Below, piece by piece: positions 12,535-23,760 of a stretch of 64,000 nt of DNA. The notes beneath the pieces were generated by a model. The model made no database searches and was not told the origin of the DNA. It worked only from the letters and a program-made list of their open reading frames with translations. Position 1 is the stretch's first letter. Each line of letters opens with the position of its first letter. Source of the DNA: Bactrocera neohumeralis (Eukaryota; Arthropoda; Insecta; Diptera; Tephritidae). Made by a program: the position numbers and the translations under genes. The stretch is taken from contig NC_065920.1 of the NCBI RefSeq assembly GCF_024586455.1, positions 53,683,109 to 53,747,108 on the forward strand, read 5' to 3'.

Positions 12535-13017
12535 TTAGGTTTCAGTGCATGTTTTGCTTTGGAAAACAGCGCAATTATAACCGAGTTTACAACAGTACAA
12601 AAGTTGTTTCTTCTTTTCGCTGTTTGAGGCCAATTCGATATACCAAGTGCAGAAAAGTTCTTTTCCACTTAATCTTTTCAACAGGGTGGATGTTTTCCTC
12701 TGCTTCCACCGAATACTTTCAGAGCTGGAGTGTTTCCGTCTATTCGGACAACATGACCTAGCCATCGTAGCCGCTGTGTCTTAATTCGCTGAACTATGTA
12801 AATGTCGTCGTATAACTCGTACAGCTCATCGTTCCATCGAATGCGATATTCACCGTTTCTAATGCGCAAGGGTCCATAAATCTTCCCCAGAACCTTTCTG
12901 TCAGATGTTTTTATCACTCATGCCTCTGTATCATATAGCTGGACGGGGATGATAAGTGACTTGTAGAATTTGGTCTTTGCTCGTCCTTCTCGTACTTCTG
13001 AATTGTTTGCTTAGTCC
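12535..13017 (-). pseudogene. RTE-like retrotransposon C-terminus, copy 2
   Basis: Reading leftward from 13017 the minus strand gives FYKSLIIPVQLYDTEA (family form SLIVPVLLYGSEAW), then RKVLGKIYGPLRI, then YRIRWNDELYELYDDI. It ends with QRLRWLGHVVRIDGNTPALK and a frameshifted remainder that includes SNWPQTAKRR. The copy is collinear with 7336-7830 and 15925-16345. Its 5' side stops abruptly: the element sequence AGTCCGAA at 13010-13017 runs directly into the hexamer array, whereas the 7.3-kb copy continues as AGTCCGAAGTAGC. The array has therefore replaced or expanded from internal element sequence. Confidence 0.75.
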
Positions 13018-13573
13018 GAATATCAATATCAATATCGATATCAATATCAATATCAATATCAATATCAATATCGATATCAATATCAATATCAATATCGATA
13101 TCAATATCAATATCAATATCAATATCAATATCAATATCAATATCAATATCAATATCAATATCAATATCAATATTAATATCAATATCAATATCAATATCAA
13201 TTTCAATATTAATATCGATATCAATATCAATATCGATATCGATATCAATATCAATATCAATATCAATATCAATATCAATATCAATATCAATATCAATATC
13301 AATATCAATATCAATATCAATATCAATATCAATATCAATATCAATATCAATATCAATATCAATATCAATATCAATATCAATATCAATATCAATATCAATA
13401 TCAATATCAATATCAATATCAATATCAATATCAATATCAATATCAATATCAATATCATCAATATCAATATCAATATCAATATCATCAATATCAATATCAA
13501 TATCAATATCAATATCAATATCAATATCAATATCAATATCAATATCAATATCAATATCAATATCAATATCAAT
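13018..13573. repeat. Hexanucleotide microsatellite (AATATC)n
   Basis: About 92 units of AATATC (equivalently ATCAAT), mostly perfect. GATATC variants cluster in the first 250 bp, with single AATATT and AATTTC variants near 13170-13210, and two 3-bp slips (ATCATCAAT) near 13456 and 13482. The array gives long open frames on both strands (Asn-Ile and Ile-Leu dipeptide polymers of more than 200 codons), which are artefacts of a 6-bp repeat lacking stops. Confidence 0.98.
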
Positions 13574-14385
13574 TATTTTATTTTTGTAAAACTAATTGAT
13601 ATTATTAAGGCTTACTGTTCTTTGCTACTTGATTTCTGCAACATTTTCTTGTAAGACTTTGGTTACTACTATTCTACGATTTTAATTCTAGATTCTTGAG
13701 TTCGCGGTGCCAATAAATATTTCAGAGATTGTTCATACTCTTCAAACGCAAACACTGAGTATTATTTCACTTTCTCATCAAAAGAATGAGAGTGGTCAGT
13801 GAATATCTTATAGTTTTCCATTTTTCGCCCGCTTAATTTGTATCCATCATCGAGTACGAGTGGTAGTTGCGCACTTCGCACAATCGGCTCCGGCGCCTTC
13901 GTGTATTTGCATGATATAAATATTTTAGTAATTGAATGTATCACCAAGTTCTCGACAGTTCATTTTCTCTTCAGAAAGTTCAAATGCACTTAATCAAATA
14001 TTCATTGCTGTCCCAAAAGTTGAATATTTAAGTTATTTATTTAGGTTGGACCGCCTTGGTCAAGCAAATAATGTCGCACGTGTTCTTTTGCATGATAATG
14101 GGTGTGACTTTATGAAAGCGAAGTGAGTAGAGTGGTAGGCATGTAAACAAATGTTTATGATATTCATGAGGGTGGCGGAGGTAGTCAGTGACCTTTATAT
14201 AAAAACAGTAGACAGAGTTATTTTTTATTAACATCCATGACTATTGAATTATATACGTATGCAACCACTTTATGTGATGATCTTGTTTTCTCGCAATTAA
14301 CAGAAATATGTGCTAAAGAAGTCTTGTTGCTTTTAATAGGCATATTGGTGTGCATGCTGTAAGGCTGCGTATCTTTTCAGACGCC
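13574..14385. other. No recognisable feature
   Basis: Unique-looking AT-rich sequence after the microsatellite. A few short ORFs (up to 65 codons) occur on both strands without recognisable motifs. Confidence 0.45.
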
Positions 14386-14387
14386 AT

Positions 14388-14545
14388 CTGCAGAAGCTAT
14401 ATGGGAGAAGACGAGACGAAAACAATTCAATACTTCCTTCTCGACTGTCCTGCGTTTGGGAAGTCAAGGCGCATACCTTCAGCATCCCTTCGAACTGGCG
14501 GGAATGGCTACTAAGCGTTTTACTAATTTATAGGTGAACACAAGA
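14388..14545 (+). pseudogene. Non-LTR retrotransposon C-terminal Cys-His segment
   Basis: Translation reads AICRSYMGEDETKTIQYFLL followed by DCPAFGKSRR. Non-LTR elements of the RNase H-bearing/Jockey-like groups end in C-R-x-C-x-E-x-DET-x-EH-x-LC-x-CPAF. Here the second Cys is Tyr and the His is Gln. Only this zinc-knuckle-like tail survives, with a frameshift after it. It is related in style to the better copies near 32.3 and 34.5 kb but is not obviously the same family. Confidence 0.5.
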
Positions 14546-14589
14546 GTTCTTCTTTTTTATGACTTCACAAAGGACCAAATTGAATGATG

Positions 14590-14810
14590 AATTTTGTCCA
14601 TTTCATCTCTTTCAAAGAAATCCCTCCAAAGAAATTTTCCAGTCATCATAGCATTTGGAAAAATCCACCGTCGCGATGGCCATCAGAACCTTCTTCGATT
14701 CAGCTTTTATATCCTCAATTGGATCAAAACGGCCAGAAGTTACACGAAGGTGAATCAGGCGAATGCGGTGGTTGCGGCACGATATTAGTTGAAAATGTGG
14801 CGATATGATC
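14590..14810 (-). pseudogene. Mariner transposase C-terminal fragment
   Basis: The minus-strand frame from 14893 contains RFDPIEDIKAESKKVL, then MAIATVDFSKCYDDWKISLE. This matches the mariner C-terminus (RF-x-SIEEIK, then AIP-x-x-x-F-x-KCF-x-DWKKRWHKC). The catalytic domain is absent upstream, where the frame turns into unrelated sequence, so an internal deletion or truncation has removed it. Confidence 0.55.
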
Positions 14811-15924
14811 ACTGATAACCAATGGACAAGATGGTGCATTATCGCACTTCTTTGTTCAATAAATTCAGATATAGTAAAAATCGAAGAATTCACTTTTAGA
14901 GCCTCACAAAACGACGCGTATCTTAAATACTAATGAATATTTTGACGTGAAATTTAGCAAAGATGTCACTAACAGTACTACCAACTTACAGAGGAAAAAA
15001 ATTTACCGATTCGAAAAACACGCGAAGTATAAATTAAAAATAGTAGTAACTTAATCTAACCTATAAGTAAGATTTACAGTATGCGACTTGGATCAATTGC
15101 AGGGTCAGAATTTGCAATTTGAATATGCAAGAAGGAGAGACTCCGTCGGCCATATTTGGCTTTCGATTTATCGATAATACCATCTTTTAACTTCTCCGAT
15201 CAGATAAATAAGCGGATTCTTACTTGAAAACATTTTTCTCTGAGGATTTATATTTGTTCTTCGTATTTACTACCATCTAAAACTAAAATCTAGTTAGCTG
15301 ATAAGCTCATTTTGTTAAGATGTTGAAGACTAAAGAAAATTTGTGAAAAAGGTAAGACTGTTATATGCTTTATAGAGAGATCTCAGCGAATCGGGTCCTA
15401 CAATACTACTTTTACCTCTACTCTGAGTCATAATTACACAACTTTTGCGACCTCTATTCTTTGTCGTTCTTGATAACGATACAGGTTTTTTTGGTACGCA
15501 TCTTGCATTAACGCGGTTCATACTAAAAACATTAATGAAAATGTGTTCAGTCAATTCATAAGACATATTGAGATCCTCTGCTAACTTTCGACAAATTAAT
15601 AATTCTTTATTTTTTCGATGTTATCGATCGTCATTAACAGTAATGAATGAATAATTCGCATGAGAAAAGTTTTATATTGATTCACATTGTGGTAAAGCAG
15701 ACTATCTAAAACACTAATGAACATTTTCTTCAAGTTTTTAAAATATTCAGTAGTGTTTTTGTTTCTAGTTAAAAGCTGCCAGACAAACCTTTTTCGTCGT
15801 AAACAAATAGCTGCCAAACATACCCCAATTGAAGTATGGAGACCATATCTCGATAATAAAAAAGTTACATTAACCTTAGAAATGCTTTTTTAACGATTCC
15901 GTTTCCGCGCGTAGTTTCTTCTTC
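14811..15924. other. No recognisable feature
   Basis: AT-rich sequence with several ORFs of 70-80 codons on the minus strand (for example 15330-15566 and 15596-15817). None has a recognisable motif, signal peptide or family match that I can name. Confidence 0.4.
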
Positions 15925-16345
15925 TGCTTCTTCTTAATTGGCGTAGACACCGCTTACGCGATTATAGCCGAGTTAACAACATTGCGCCAGTTGTTTCTTC
16001 TTTTCGCTGCGTGGCGCCAATTGGATATTCCAAGCGTAGCCAGGTCCTTCCAACGGAGTGGAGGTCTTCCTCTTCCTCTGCTTCCCCGGCAGGTACTGCG
16101 TCGAATACTTTCAGAGCTGGAGTGTTTTCGTCCATCCGGACAACATGACCTAGCCAGCGTAGCCGCTGTCTTTTAATTCGCTGAACTATGTCAATGTCGT
16201 CGTATATCTCGTACAGCTCATCGTTCCATCGAATGCGGTATTCGCCGTGGCCAATGCGCAAAGGACCATAAATCTTTCGCAGAACTTTTCTCCCGAAAAC
16301 TCGTAACGTCGACTCATCCGCGCGTAGTTTACCAGTCAGAATCAA
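15925..16345 (-). pseudogene. RTE-like retrotransposon C-terminus, copy 3 (best preserved)
   Basis: A 127-codon open frame (16345 down to 15962) carries STLRVFGRKVLRKIYGPLRI, then YRIRWNDELYEIYDDIDIVQ, then LGHVVRMD at residues 65-72, then ENTPALKVFDAVPAG. This is the region after the reverse transcriptase in RTE-like 'endonuclease-reverse transcriptase' proteins, where a W-LGHV-x-RM motif precedes a basic C-terminus. No RT domain remains upstream: the sequence after about 16345 is unrelated. The same segment occurs at 7336-7735 and 12535-12930, always on the minus strand. The repeated survival of this end is typical of 5'-truncated LINE insertion. Confidence 0.8.
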
Positions 16346-16439
16346 ATATGATCACATGGTTTTGCAAACTCATAATCTTTATTTTTTGTTTTTGAGAAAA
16401 ATTTCTGAGTAAATATTTGGCTCAACAGTCAGTAATACT

Positions 16440-16970
16440 TTTGTATTTATCATAAAGATCCTCATAAAGCGACAAAGTGGCCAACATTAGATTCGACTGT
16501 CCGGATACCTTACTAGAGTGGATTGCTGAGCATAGAGAAATTAGTAAAAATAAACTAGCTGATTTCCTGGCGAAAGATGCTGCGGCAACTAGTCTGGCGT
16601 TCCGGAATCGGTCTTCGCTGTGGATCTCCACACTTTACGAGAGGAGCTTCGGAAAGAGGAAAGGGACAGATCGGCAAGTGTCTGATAGACCACTAATTTA
16701 ATATTTTGCCGGTTTGCCGAAGGTATGACTACCGAAATGTTTCAATATGACTTTCTCAAGAGCTGGGCAATGGAGGAGACAGTGCCTGGACGTTTCTACT
16801 TCACCTTCCCCCATACAAATTTAGAAAATGGAAATCCAAATAGTTCACTCCGAAGTAAGCAGTCCAAGAATGCTTCATCTTCTAAGCTCATTACTTTTGC
16901 AGTTTTCATGGATTCCCTTAGAACCAGACTAGTTGTTTAAGTTAAGTGTAATAATAGTTAAGGAATCTTG
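16440..16970 (+). pseudogene. Possible retrotransposon RNase H tail
   Basis: The open frame 16477-16701 contains LEWIAEHREISKNKLADFLA followed by KDAA. This resembles the last part of a retroelement RNase H domain (W-V-PGH-x-GI-x-GNE-x-ADFLAKDAA). A second frame from 16725 (71 codons) follows but is not recognised. At 16938 the sequence becomes GTTAAGTGTAATAATAGTTAAG-like, as in some non-LTR 3' untranslated ends. The GH of PGH is EH and the GN is KN, so the match is partial. Confidence 0.45.
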
Positions 16971-17200
16971 AGGCTATGTATTTGAGAGCACAGTTAGCGA
17001 GTTCAGCGCTAGTATGACCGCTCTGCTGACAGTGTGAATTTTGTGTGGTTAGTTTCTATGTTTTTCCGTTTTGGTAATCAGAACCGACTGTAAATCTCAA
17101 AATGTTTGGGCATTGTTTTATGCAGTTGAAACCACAACGATACTCCAAATATTTCATAAGCCATGAGTTTATTTTATGCTTTAAAAAAGAGAAAAATTAA

Positions 17201-17865
17201 CAGGTCAATTGAAAAGTCCCAGCCAGACACGACGACACATTAAATACATACATACGATACTAGAATTTTGAAATATATTCGAATTTCGAATTTTTTGTTG
17301 TCTCTCATACGACAAGGTGTGTTCATTTAAAAATAATTTTTACGGATCAAAGAATTTCAAATTTTGATGCATTTTTGACGCTGGTTTATCGGTATGTTCT
17401 CATGTCGACGATTGCCGTACGCCCGAGCACTTCAACAACAGACGAAAAAATTAATGAAGTGGAGAAAATTGTATTGGCCAATCGTCGAATCACCGTTAGA
17501 GAAGATGCTGAGGACCTAAACATATCGATTGGCAAGCAATCCGCCAGAAACGCCCGGATTAGTGGAAGAACAAAAATTGGCTTTTGCACCACGATAGCGC
17601 CCCTGCTCACACATCGTTGCTTTTGCGCGACTTTTTGGCCAAAAACAACACACTAATGATGCCGCAGCCACCGTATTCCCCAGATCTGGCCCCCTGTGAC
17701 TTTTTCTTGTTCCCTACACTACTCTTCTTTGGATGGTGGTTACGCCAAATCAAATTGATGAAATCATTTCTCCGGTTATTCCTCATGCATCCAGTATTAT
17801 ACGAAGTGATGAAAACTAATATGGTTCATGGACCTTGTGGACACCACAAACCCACTTTGGTTTGA
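17201..17865 (+). mobile_element. Mariner with two internal deletions
   Basis: A terminal repeat CAGGTCAATTGAAAAGTCCC begins at 17201. The N-terminal helix-turn-helix is missing. The frame starts around 17400 as RPSTSTTDEKINEVEKIV, then NRRITVREDAEDLNISIG (second helix-turn-helix). It then jumps across a second deletion, with a frameshift, to KNKNWLLHHDSAPAHTS-like sequence and LRDFLAKNNTLMMPQPPYSP, then DLAPCDFFLFP (frame 17584-17865). The second and third catalytic Asp are both present, with exactly 34 residues between them (DD34D, typical mariner). The first catalytic Asp was in the deleted part. The 3' terminal repeat is not found; the element appears cut where Helitron sequence starts. 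Confidence 0.8.
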
Positions 17866-17929
17866 ATATCTGACAATAAACGCACGAGACATTATTCGCG
17901 TGCTTTTCTTTCGTAAACACAAACTGGCA

Positions 17930-18410
17930 ATGATGGATATCCATTCCATCGGCGTAGCTCACCAGACGACAATGGCAGAACATTTAACATTCAACTTAGA
18001 GGAGTGAGTATCGAAGTCGACAATACATGGATCGTACCATATTCGCCATTGTTGTCTAATTCACGTTCAAAACTCATTTCAATTTTGAATATTGTAGTTT
18101 GGTGAAATCGATCAAATACGTTTGCAAATACGTCACCAAAGAAAGCAACATGGCGGTTATTGGCCTTGAACGAGATGAGATCAGCAAGTATCCAATGGGT
18201 CGATACGTGAACTGCAATAAAGCGCTTTGTAGGATATTTACTTTCACAATTCATGAACGTTTTACGACTGTTGTGCGTCCTGCAGTTCATTTGGAGAGTG
18301 TCCAAAGAGTGTATTTCAATCCAGAGAGTGGGTTGCTACAGCCAGTGGAAAGACCGCCAGCAACAAAATTGACATTGACGAATTTTTCTCAACTTGCGTC
18401 AGAGATCTGT
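17930..18410 (+). pseudogene. Helitron Rep-helicase fragment
   Basis: The first frame reads NGRTFNIQLRGVSIEVDNTW then IVPYSPLLSN. The second, from 18099, reads VKSIKYVCKYVTKESNMAV, then MGRYVNCNKALCRI, FTIHERFTTVV and HLESVQRVYFNPES. These are consecutive blocks of the Helitron_like_N region of Helitron transposases (VDN-x-WVVPYNP, then C-x-SVKYLFKY-x-x-KG-x-D, then Y-x-x-x-RY-x-x-x-x-EA-x-WRI, then H-x-x-V-x-x-L-x-x-HL-x-x-x-Q-x-V-x-F). Helitrons replicate by rolling-circle strand transfer in the nucleus. Only this central slice survives; a frameshift splits it, and it joins mariner sequence on both sides. Confidence 0.8.
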
Positions 18411-18469
18411 TTGCGTGAAAATTGCTCTATTCGGAAATGTCTTGATATTGATCATTTCGACATATCAGC

Positions 18470-18810
18470 TATCTATGTCTATGTCTATATCTGTGTGACA
18501 ATGGATGAAACGTGGCTCCATAATTTCACTTCAAAGTCCAATAGACAGTCATCCAAATGAAATACACACGATGAACCCACTCCAAAGCGTGGAAAAACGC
18601 CACAGTCGGCTAGCAAGGTTATGACGTTTGTATTTTGGATGCGCGTGAAATAATTTTTATTGACTACTTTGAAAAAGGAAAGACCATCAACAGCGTCTGT
18701 TAGATAGCATTATTGGACCGTTTGAAGGACGTATTCTGCGAAAAACGGTGCATTTGGAGAAAAAGAAACTGCCATTTTACCAAGATAATGGAGCAAGTTT
18801 GTGAAAACGC
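18470..18810 (+). pseudogene. Mariner transposase fragment (irritans/cecropia-like)
   Basis: CVTMDETWLHNFTSKSNRQS ends the 153-codon frame 18099-18560. Beyond the stop come DEPTPKRGKTPQSASKVMT-like sequence, FWMRVK with a stop, FIDYFEKGKTIN, then LLDSIIGPFEG and HLEKKKLPFYQDNGAS. The first catalytic Asp (MDETW) and the second (YQDN) are both kept, but stops and a frameshift separate them and the third catalytic region is missing. The mariner piece begins in the same reading frame as the Helitron slice, giving a chimeric ORF that is most likely accidental. Confidence 0.7.
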
Positions 18811-20134
18811 TGACAAAAATTAAATAAAACAATTATTTTAGTATATAAAAACCGCTATTGCTTAAAATATGTACTATATACGCCTCTGCTCTGAAAGTTT
18901 TTGACTGTGTACTTGATTACTGGAACATGATCTAAGTTAGAAAGGTTCCTCTTGTTGGACTGTGGAATCTTATTATAAGTTTTTTGTGGTTCGCATTATT
19001 TAAAATTGATATACTGTGTAATCACTAAATATCAAAATAAAATTTGTTCGCAACGTTATGTGATTGAGGCACTTACCCTTTTAAATATCTATTTACTCAA
19101 CTTTCTAACTTTCTAAACACTCATATGCTATATTTCACCATCAAGCAATTAGGTTTATTAAAAAATTACTTTTAATTACAACTTCTGCCACAACTTGCCT
19201 TGCACTTTAATTCAATTGCTGCCCAACGGAGTCAAGAGCCACTCAGTGTGATATAAATTTTATTTGAACAACACACAAAAGAGACGATCTGCGCACACTT
19301 TCCGAATGAAAATTTCAGACTGCAATTTAATTTTCGTTCAACGGCGATTGCCACCATAAAAGTGTCAACAAATATGGTCAGGAATGCACATGTGAGCAGA
19401 CAGACATACAAACGAATGTATATGAGCACATGCAAAATTGGTAAAATATGGAAAATTGTGGCAGCCAATGATGGCAACCAACAAAAATATATACACAGAG
19501 AGACGCCTCCGCACACATTTGATAAATTGCATTTGTGCCTTGTGCTTTGGACATTAGGGCAATGTGTGTAAAGAGGAATGCGAATGTTGGATGGAAAATG
19601 GCAATAATGCCGTTGTGTTTAAATAATAAGCCACATTAGGGACAAAGATAATGACGGTTGCAATTTTGGTGTCACAAATGAATTGTTTGATTTATCGAAA
19701 TGTAAACAGTGTATGTGGCACTAGGGTGCGTATGAGTAGAACTTGGCGTGGTATATATGTACATAATTATATTTTAGAGCGGCTGAAGCGCCCAAAATCT
19801 TTAATGGATGATCTTTTATTGGTGCTGTGATTATAAGGAGCGCTTTTCCAGGTTAAGTCAGAAAACCTAAATTTGCAAATGAAATACGAGTAATAGACTT
19901 CTTTTTAGACTCGCTGTGACTTTTCACAGTTCCCAAAACGAAAATATTCTTTTCGGAGGACACATTGGCTTAACAAGTATATGGACCTAATACATTTGAA
20001 TTCCATCCTGAGCACCGCTAAAATTTTTGATTCATAAACGCATAGTCTACATATTTCAAATCTGATGATAGGGTTTATGGATTAATCAAAAACCATATCC
20101 TAGTCATAGTCTGAGTCTCTCTTTACTGCTCTGG
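18811..20134. other. No recognisable feature
   Basis: AT-rich, with a more balanced section around 19200-19600 holding overlapping ORFs of 94 (minus) and 69 (plus) codons. They have no motif I recognise. The region looks like ordinary intron or intergenic DNA. Confidence 0.4.
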
Positions 20135-21660
20135 ACGGTCTGCGGGTTGAATCAAAGCTCGAACGCCTCATTCTCAGTCTTCTGTGTGATGGAAAGATTG
20201 GAACGGAATGGGGCAACACACATGCATATGATGAAAGAGAAGTTCCTGAATATCGTGTATGGGTAACTCAGCGTCGTAACAAGCTGGGCGGTCGGAAGTG
20301 GTCTCGCCATCAACCCAAATAAAATCGAGATGGTTTTATTTACTAGAAGATGTAAGATCCCGGTGGCACCGCTGCCGCAAATGGGAGACATCTGTATGCA
20401 ACCGGTGGATACAGTGAAATATCTAGGATTCATCCTGAATAGGAAACATTAATGGAAGTCTAATATCGAAGAAAGATCTAAAAAGGCATCGATTGCCTTA
20501 TACTGTTGTATGGGGGTCTCTCACCGAAAATGGTCCTCTGGCTCTATGACACCATAGTCAAACCCATTATGTTCTATGGATCCTTTATGTGGTGGAGGGC
20601 TCCAGAAAAGACCACACTTGCAAAGAAACTGGGGAGGGTTCAACGGCCGGCTGTCATCAGCATGTGTGGTGCACTAAGGTCCACTCCAACCACGACATTT
20701 AACGCCATCTTGCACATAGTACTCGTAGACATCGTTGGAAGGTGTATTACTGCGAAAGGGGTTATAAGATTTATAGAATCCGGCTTCTTAAAAGAACGCG
20801 TATCTGAACACTCGGAAATCCTCCAACGCTTTGACATCACTTTGGATCACTTAGGTCATGGAGTCGCCAAACAGAACTCTGGCGGCTCCTTTTCTCCCCA
20901 TATGCCGACGATGAAGTTTTGGGTGGAAAGTAGCCGTTACAGGAGAGGGGCAGTGAGTTTATTTACGGAGAGTTAAAAACTTGGGGGGAAGGTTGGTGGA
21001 GGGCTATACTCTCAGGACCTCTCTATCAGCTTCAGCTTCAGACTTCCTGAAAATTGCAGTGTCTTCCAAGCCGAGGTTGCAGCCATTAAGGTAGCAGTAG
21101 ATCTGCTGTTCCGGAGTGCAACCTTCTTCAAAGAAGTGACTATTCCCTCAGATAGCGGCGATAATAGTCTTAAACTTATTTACAGTGCGTTCAAGGTTGG
21201 TAGAGGAGAGCCTAACCTTGATATCGAGTGTCTTTGTGATAAGACTAGTATAGGTGCCGGGCCATAACGGAATCGCAGGAAATTGCAAAGCTGATGACCT
21301 AGCAAGAAAATGCACCCTAGAACCGTTACCAATAAAGTGACAGCGAGTCGGTGTTCTCCCATTTTGTGCTCTACTACTATATATGTAACTGAGTTTTGTG
21401 GAAGCTTGCCCAACGCTGGGCCCTCATCGACACATGCGCTGTCGCAAAAGCCCAAAATCGATCGGAAGAGATCTAGTGATCTCTTTGGCCTCAGCAAGGC
21501 TAGCCTCTCCCTAGTTGTTGGGTTTTTAATAGGCCCTACTGACGTCCATGCTGTAGGGTTGGGAATCTTACCAGACGTTATTTGCTACCTTGTGTTTGAC
21601 AGGAATATTATAACACATGTGAACTCAAAAAGTCTTAATGCCAACCGATGTTATCCATTT
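20135..21660 (+). pseudogene. RT-RNase H non-LTR retrotransposon, 5'-truncated and broken
   Basis: Order of pieces: the end of the RT palm and thumb (GLAINPNKIEMVLFTRR, then VDTVKYLGFILNRKH and a stop). Next is a long frame at 20506-20976 (GLSPKMVLWLYDTIVKPIMF, YGSFMWWRAP, LGRVQRPAVISMCGALRSTP). An RNase H domain follows from about 20985 (GGGLYSQDLSISFSFRLPEN, CSVFQAEVAAIKVAVDLL, IPSDSGDN). Then AGNCKADDLARK near 21270 matches the GN-x-x-ADELA motif. The final frame carries KRSSDLFGLSKASLSLVVGF, the part before the C-terminal Cys-His knuckle, which is lost. This order is that of I/LOA/R1-like elements with an RNase H domain. At 21666 it stops at a mini-me-like repeat on the opposite strand. 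The RT catalytic FADD box lies upstream of the preserved part. Confidence 0.8.
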
Positions 21661-21665
21661 AGTAT

Positions 21666-21975
21666 TTTTTATACCCTGAACACGTACATATCCTCTTTAG
21701 TTTGCTACCAAGTTTGTAACACCCAGAAGGAAACTTCGGAGATTTTATAAAATATGTATATAACTAATCAGCATGACGAGCTGAGTCAATTTAGCCAAGG
21801 CTGTCTCTTTGTTTTACAGATACCGTTCTGAAAATTTGCTCATGTTCTTTTCTCCCAAAAAAGCATTTGACAACTATAGCATATAGTTGACATACAAACT
21901 GAACTATCGGAGTCAAGTGCTTATATGAAAAGCTTGTTTATTTGGCAAGATATCTTCATCAAATCTTCAGAAGAT
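21666..21975 (-). repeat. Mini-me/INE-1-like repeat, copy 1
   Basis: Begins TTTTTATACCCTGAACACG, the family's terminal palindrome (decayed), followed by AACACCCAGAAGGAA. Next are the core words (CATGACGAGCTGAGTC, TTTAGCCAAGGCTGTC), then TATAGCATATAGTTGACATA and GATATCTTCATCAAAT. Reading on the minus strand gives the order seen at 44061-44880. The GTCY tract is nearly gone. The left boundary abuts the retroelement at 21660; the right end fades near 21975. Confidence 0.7.
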
Positions 21976-22785
21976 TAATCCTTAGTTTTATTAAGTTAGT
22001 AAGTATTGCAAAGTGCTTGGCAGATTTTTGTATTTTATCGAATTTGATTTCCGTGTTAATAGGCTATCAATTTAAAAAAAGAATGCTTCAGTTGCCTGTA
22101 CTCCACGTATATGAAAGCAGTTCTCTAGCTGCCGAGTTTTTACCTTTGCCTTTGCTTCGCTAGTTGGTATACATATACTATGTAACCCTGAAAACCTATA
22201 AAATCTGTAAACAATCAACAGTTAAGAGCCTTCTTACACTATTTAATGTTAAATTGCTTTTGTGGTTAAATTAAATAACCACAATCTGTACAACCGCATG
22301 AGCTTTCCTTTTTCGTAAAACGAGAATGCAATCCACCCAGCAACCGCCAATTAACTGCAACAACCGCGACCAGCAAATAAAATAACAAGAAAAACAGAAG
22401 CGGAAACTACAACAACAACCGTTAAACCAGTACAAACAAAGTACATAATTGTAATTTAACAAGCCAATGAAACCATGGGTTTTCGCACTCAACTTTGAAA
22501 TACGAGCACGGTTTGAAAGGGCAGTGACATTTCATGCAACGTTGGTGTTGTTAGCGGTTCATGACTGTTTTATGTCCATAATAGTGGATGCGGCAGGGAT
22601 TCTTAATAACTAAATACCTGTAAACTTGAATACAAAACACAAAATTGAGAGAAGAGAGATAGAAACGATGAGGAGAGAGTGAGAAAAGTTGAAGGTAAGG
22701 AATGGCGATAAATAGAAAAAGTTCTAAAGAAAACGAGAGTGGAAGAGTATGGTCGTCTTTAGACGTTTTTTGTCCATCAATCATA
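21976..22785. other. Non-coding; A-rich CAA patch
   Basis: A stretch at 22320-22440 is rich in CAACAACCG and CAGCAA words (poly-Q-like only in translation). A purine-rich patch (GAGAGA, GAAGAG) lies at 22640-22750. No domain is seen in any frame. Confidence 0.4.
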
Positions 22786-23760
22786 CATCGAATTGTTCTG
22801 TAAAGAATTCGACCGAATAGATTACGTCCTGCAGATAGTGAGGAACATATGTATAGAAGCTGAAGACCGCGGAGAGTCGATTAGGCGCCGTTCGTAGTAA
22901 CTCCGACTGACGTATGTAACGACTTAGCGCATTTTAGGTCGAGATTTTAAATTAAAAGCGTACAAAACGTTCGCCAGCCACATCGATTCGATCTATGGGC
23001 TCTTGAAAAGTTCTAAGAAGATCCGACGTTTTCGAGCCAAATTTTGTTCAGAGATTAGGCCCATTTTCGGCTCAATTGGTACGTAAATAAGCAAACTTGC
23101 CGCATTTGGAACGAAAAGCCACCTGAAGAAATTCAAGAGCTGCCATTCCACCCAGAAAAAACAATGTTTTGGTGTGATTTGTGGGCCGGAGGAATCATTG
23201 GTCCATATTTCTTCAAAAGTGATTCCTTTGAGAACTTTATCATCAATAGCGATCGATAGATATCGATGATAACCGACTATTTGATGCTTGAAATTGGATC
23301 TTGTGATATCGGCGACATTTTGTTTCAACAAGACGGCGCCACATTCCACACATCGGACTAATCAATGGATTTATTGAGAGAACACTTTAATGAGCAGATA
23401 ATTTCACGTTTTGCGCCGGTCGATGGCTACCAAGTTCGTGTGATATTACACCGTTAGACTTTTACCTGTGCGGATATGTAAAGTCTTAGGTCTATGCAGA
23501 CAACTCCGCTTCGATTCAGGACTTAGAGCAAAAAATCACATGTGACATTCGCTAGTTATCAGTGGAAATGCCCGAACGAGTCATCGATAATTGGACTCAA
23601 TGAATGGCGTAGCCGTTACCAACATTTGAAAGAGATAATCTTCAAAAAATAAATGCCAACGAACGTTATTACAAATGATACTAAGCAATCTGCACAAAAT
23701 TTGAAGTTTCTATGTTTTTTCTTTAAAAATTAGGGGATCTCGAAATTGATCTAGCTAGTT
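22786..23760 (+). mobile_element. DD41D (rosa-like) mariner, copy B, lacking the N-terminus
   Basis: Starts at the NIRPNRP-like segment (AATTCGACCGAATAGA) and runs collinearly to the 3' end. The first catalytic region reads FRD, a stop and AHFRLN, where intact relatives have FSDEAHFWLNG. Then come YVNKQTCRIWNEKPPEEIQE, LPFHPEKTMFWCDLWAGGII and GPYFFKSDSFEN. FQQDGATFHTSD precedes SMDLLREHFNEQIISRF. The third region is ILHR, a stop and TFTCADM, where relatives have ITPLDYFLWGYV. It ends HLKEIIFKK and a short untranslated tail with GGGGATCTCGAAATTGATC at about 23733. The most complete coding remnant of this family here, but it has stops, lacks its first domain and has no paired 5' terminus. Confidence 0.8.

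Noticed and set aside
12931..13654. Open frames of 213 (minus) and 232 (plus) codons made of Ile-Leu and Asn-Ile repeats
   Set aside because: They are read from a 6-bp microsatellite without stop codons; not genes.
16725..16940. 71-codon ORF MTTEMFQYDFLKSWAMEE as a host gene
   Set aside because: It follows an RNase H-like remnant on the same strand and has no recognisable domain; kept within that element as uncertain.
22271..22492. Cys- and Phe-rich 73-codon minus ORF, and Gln-rich reading on the plus strand
   Set aside because: It arises from CAACAACCG-type low-complexity DNA and has no start context or family match.
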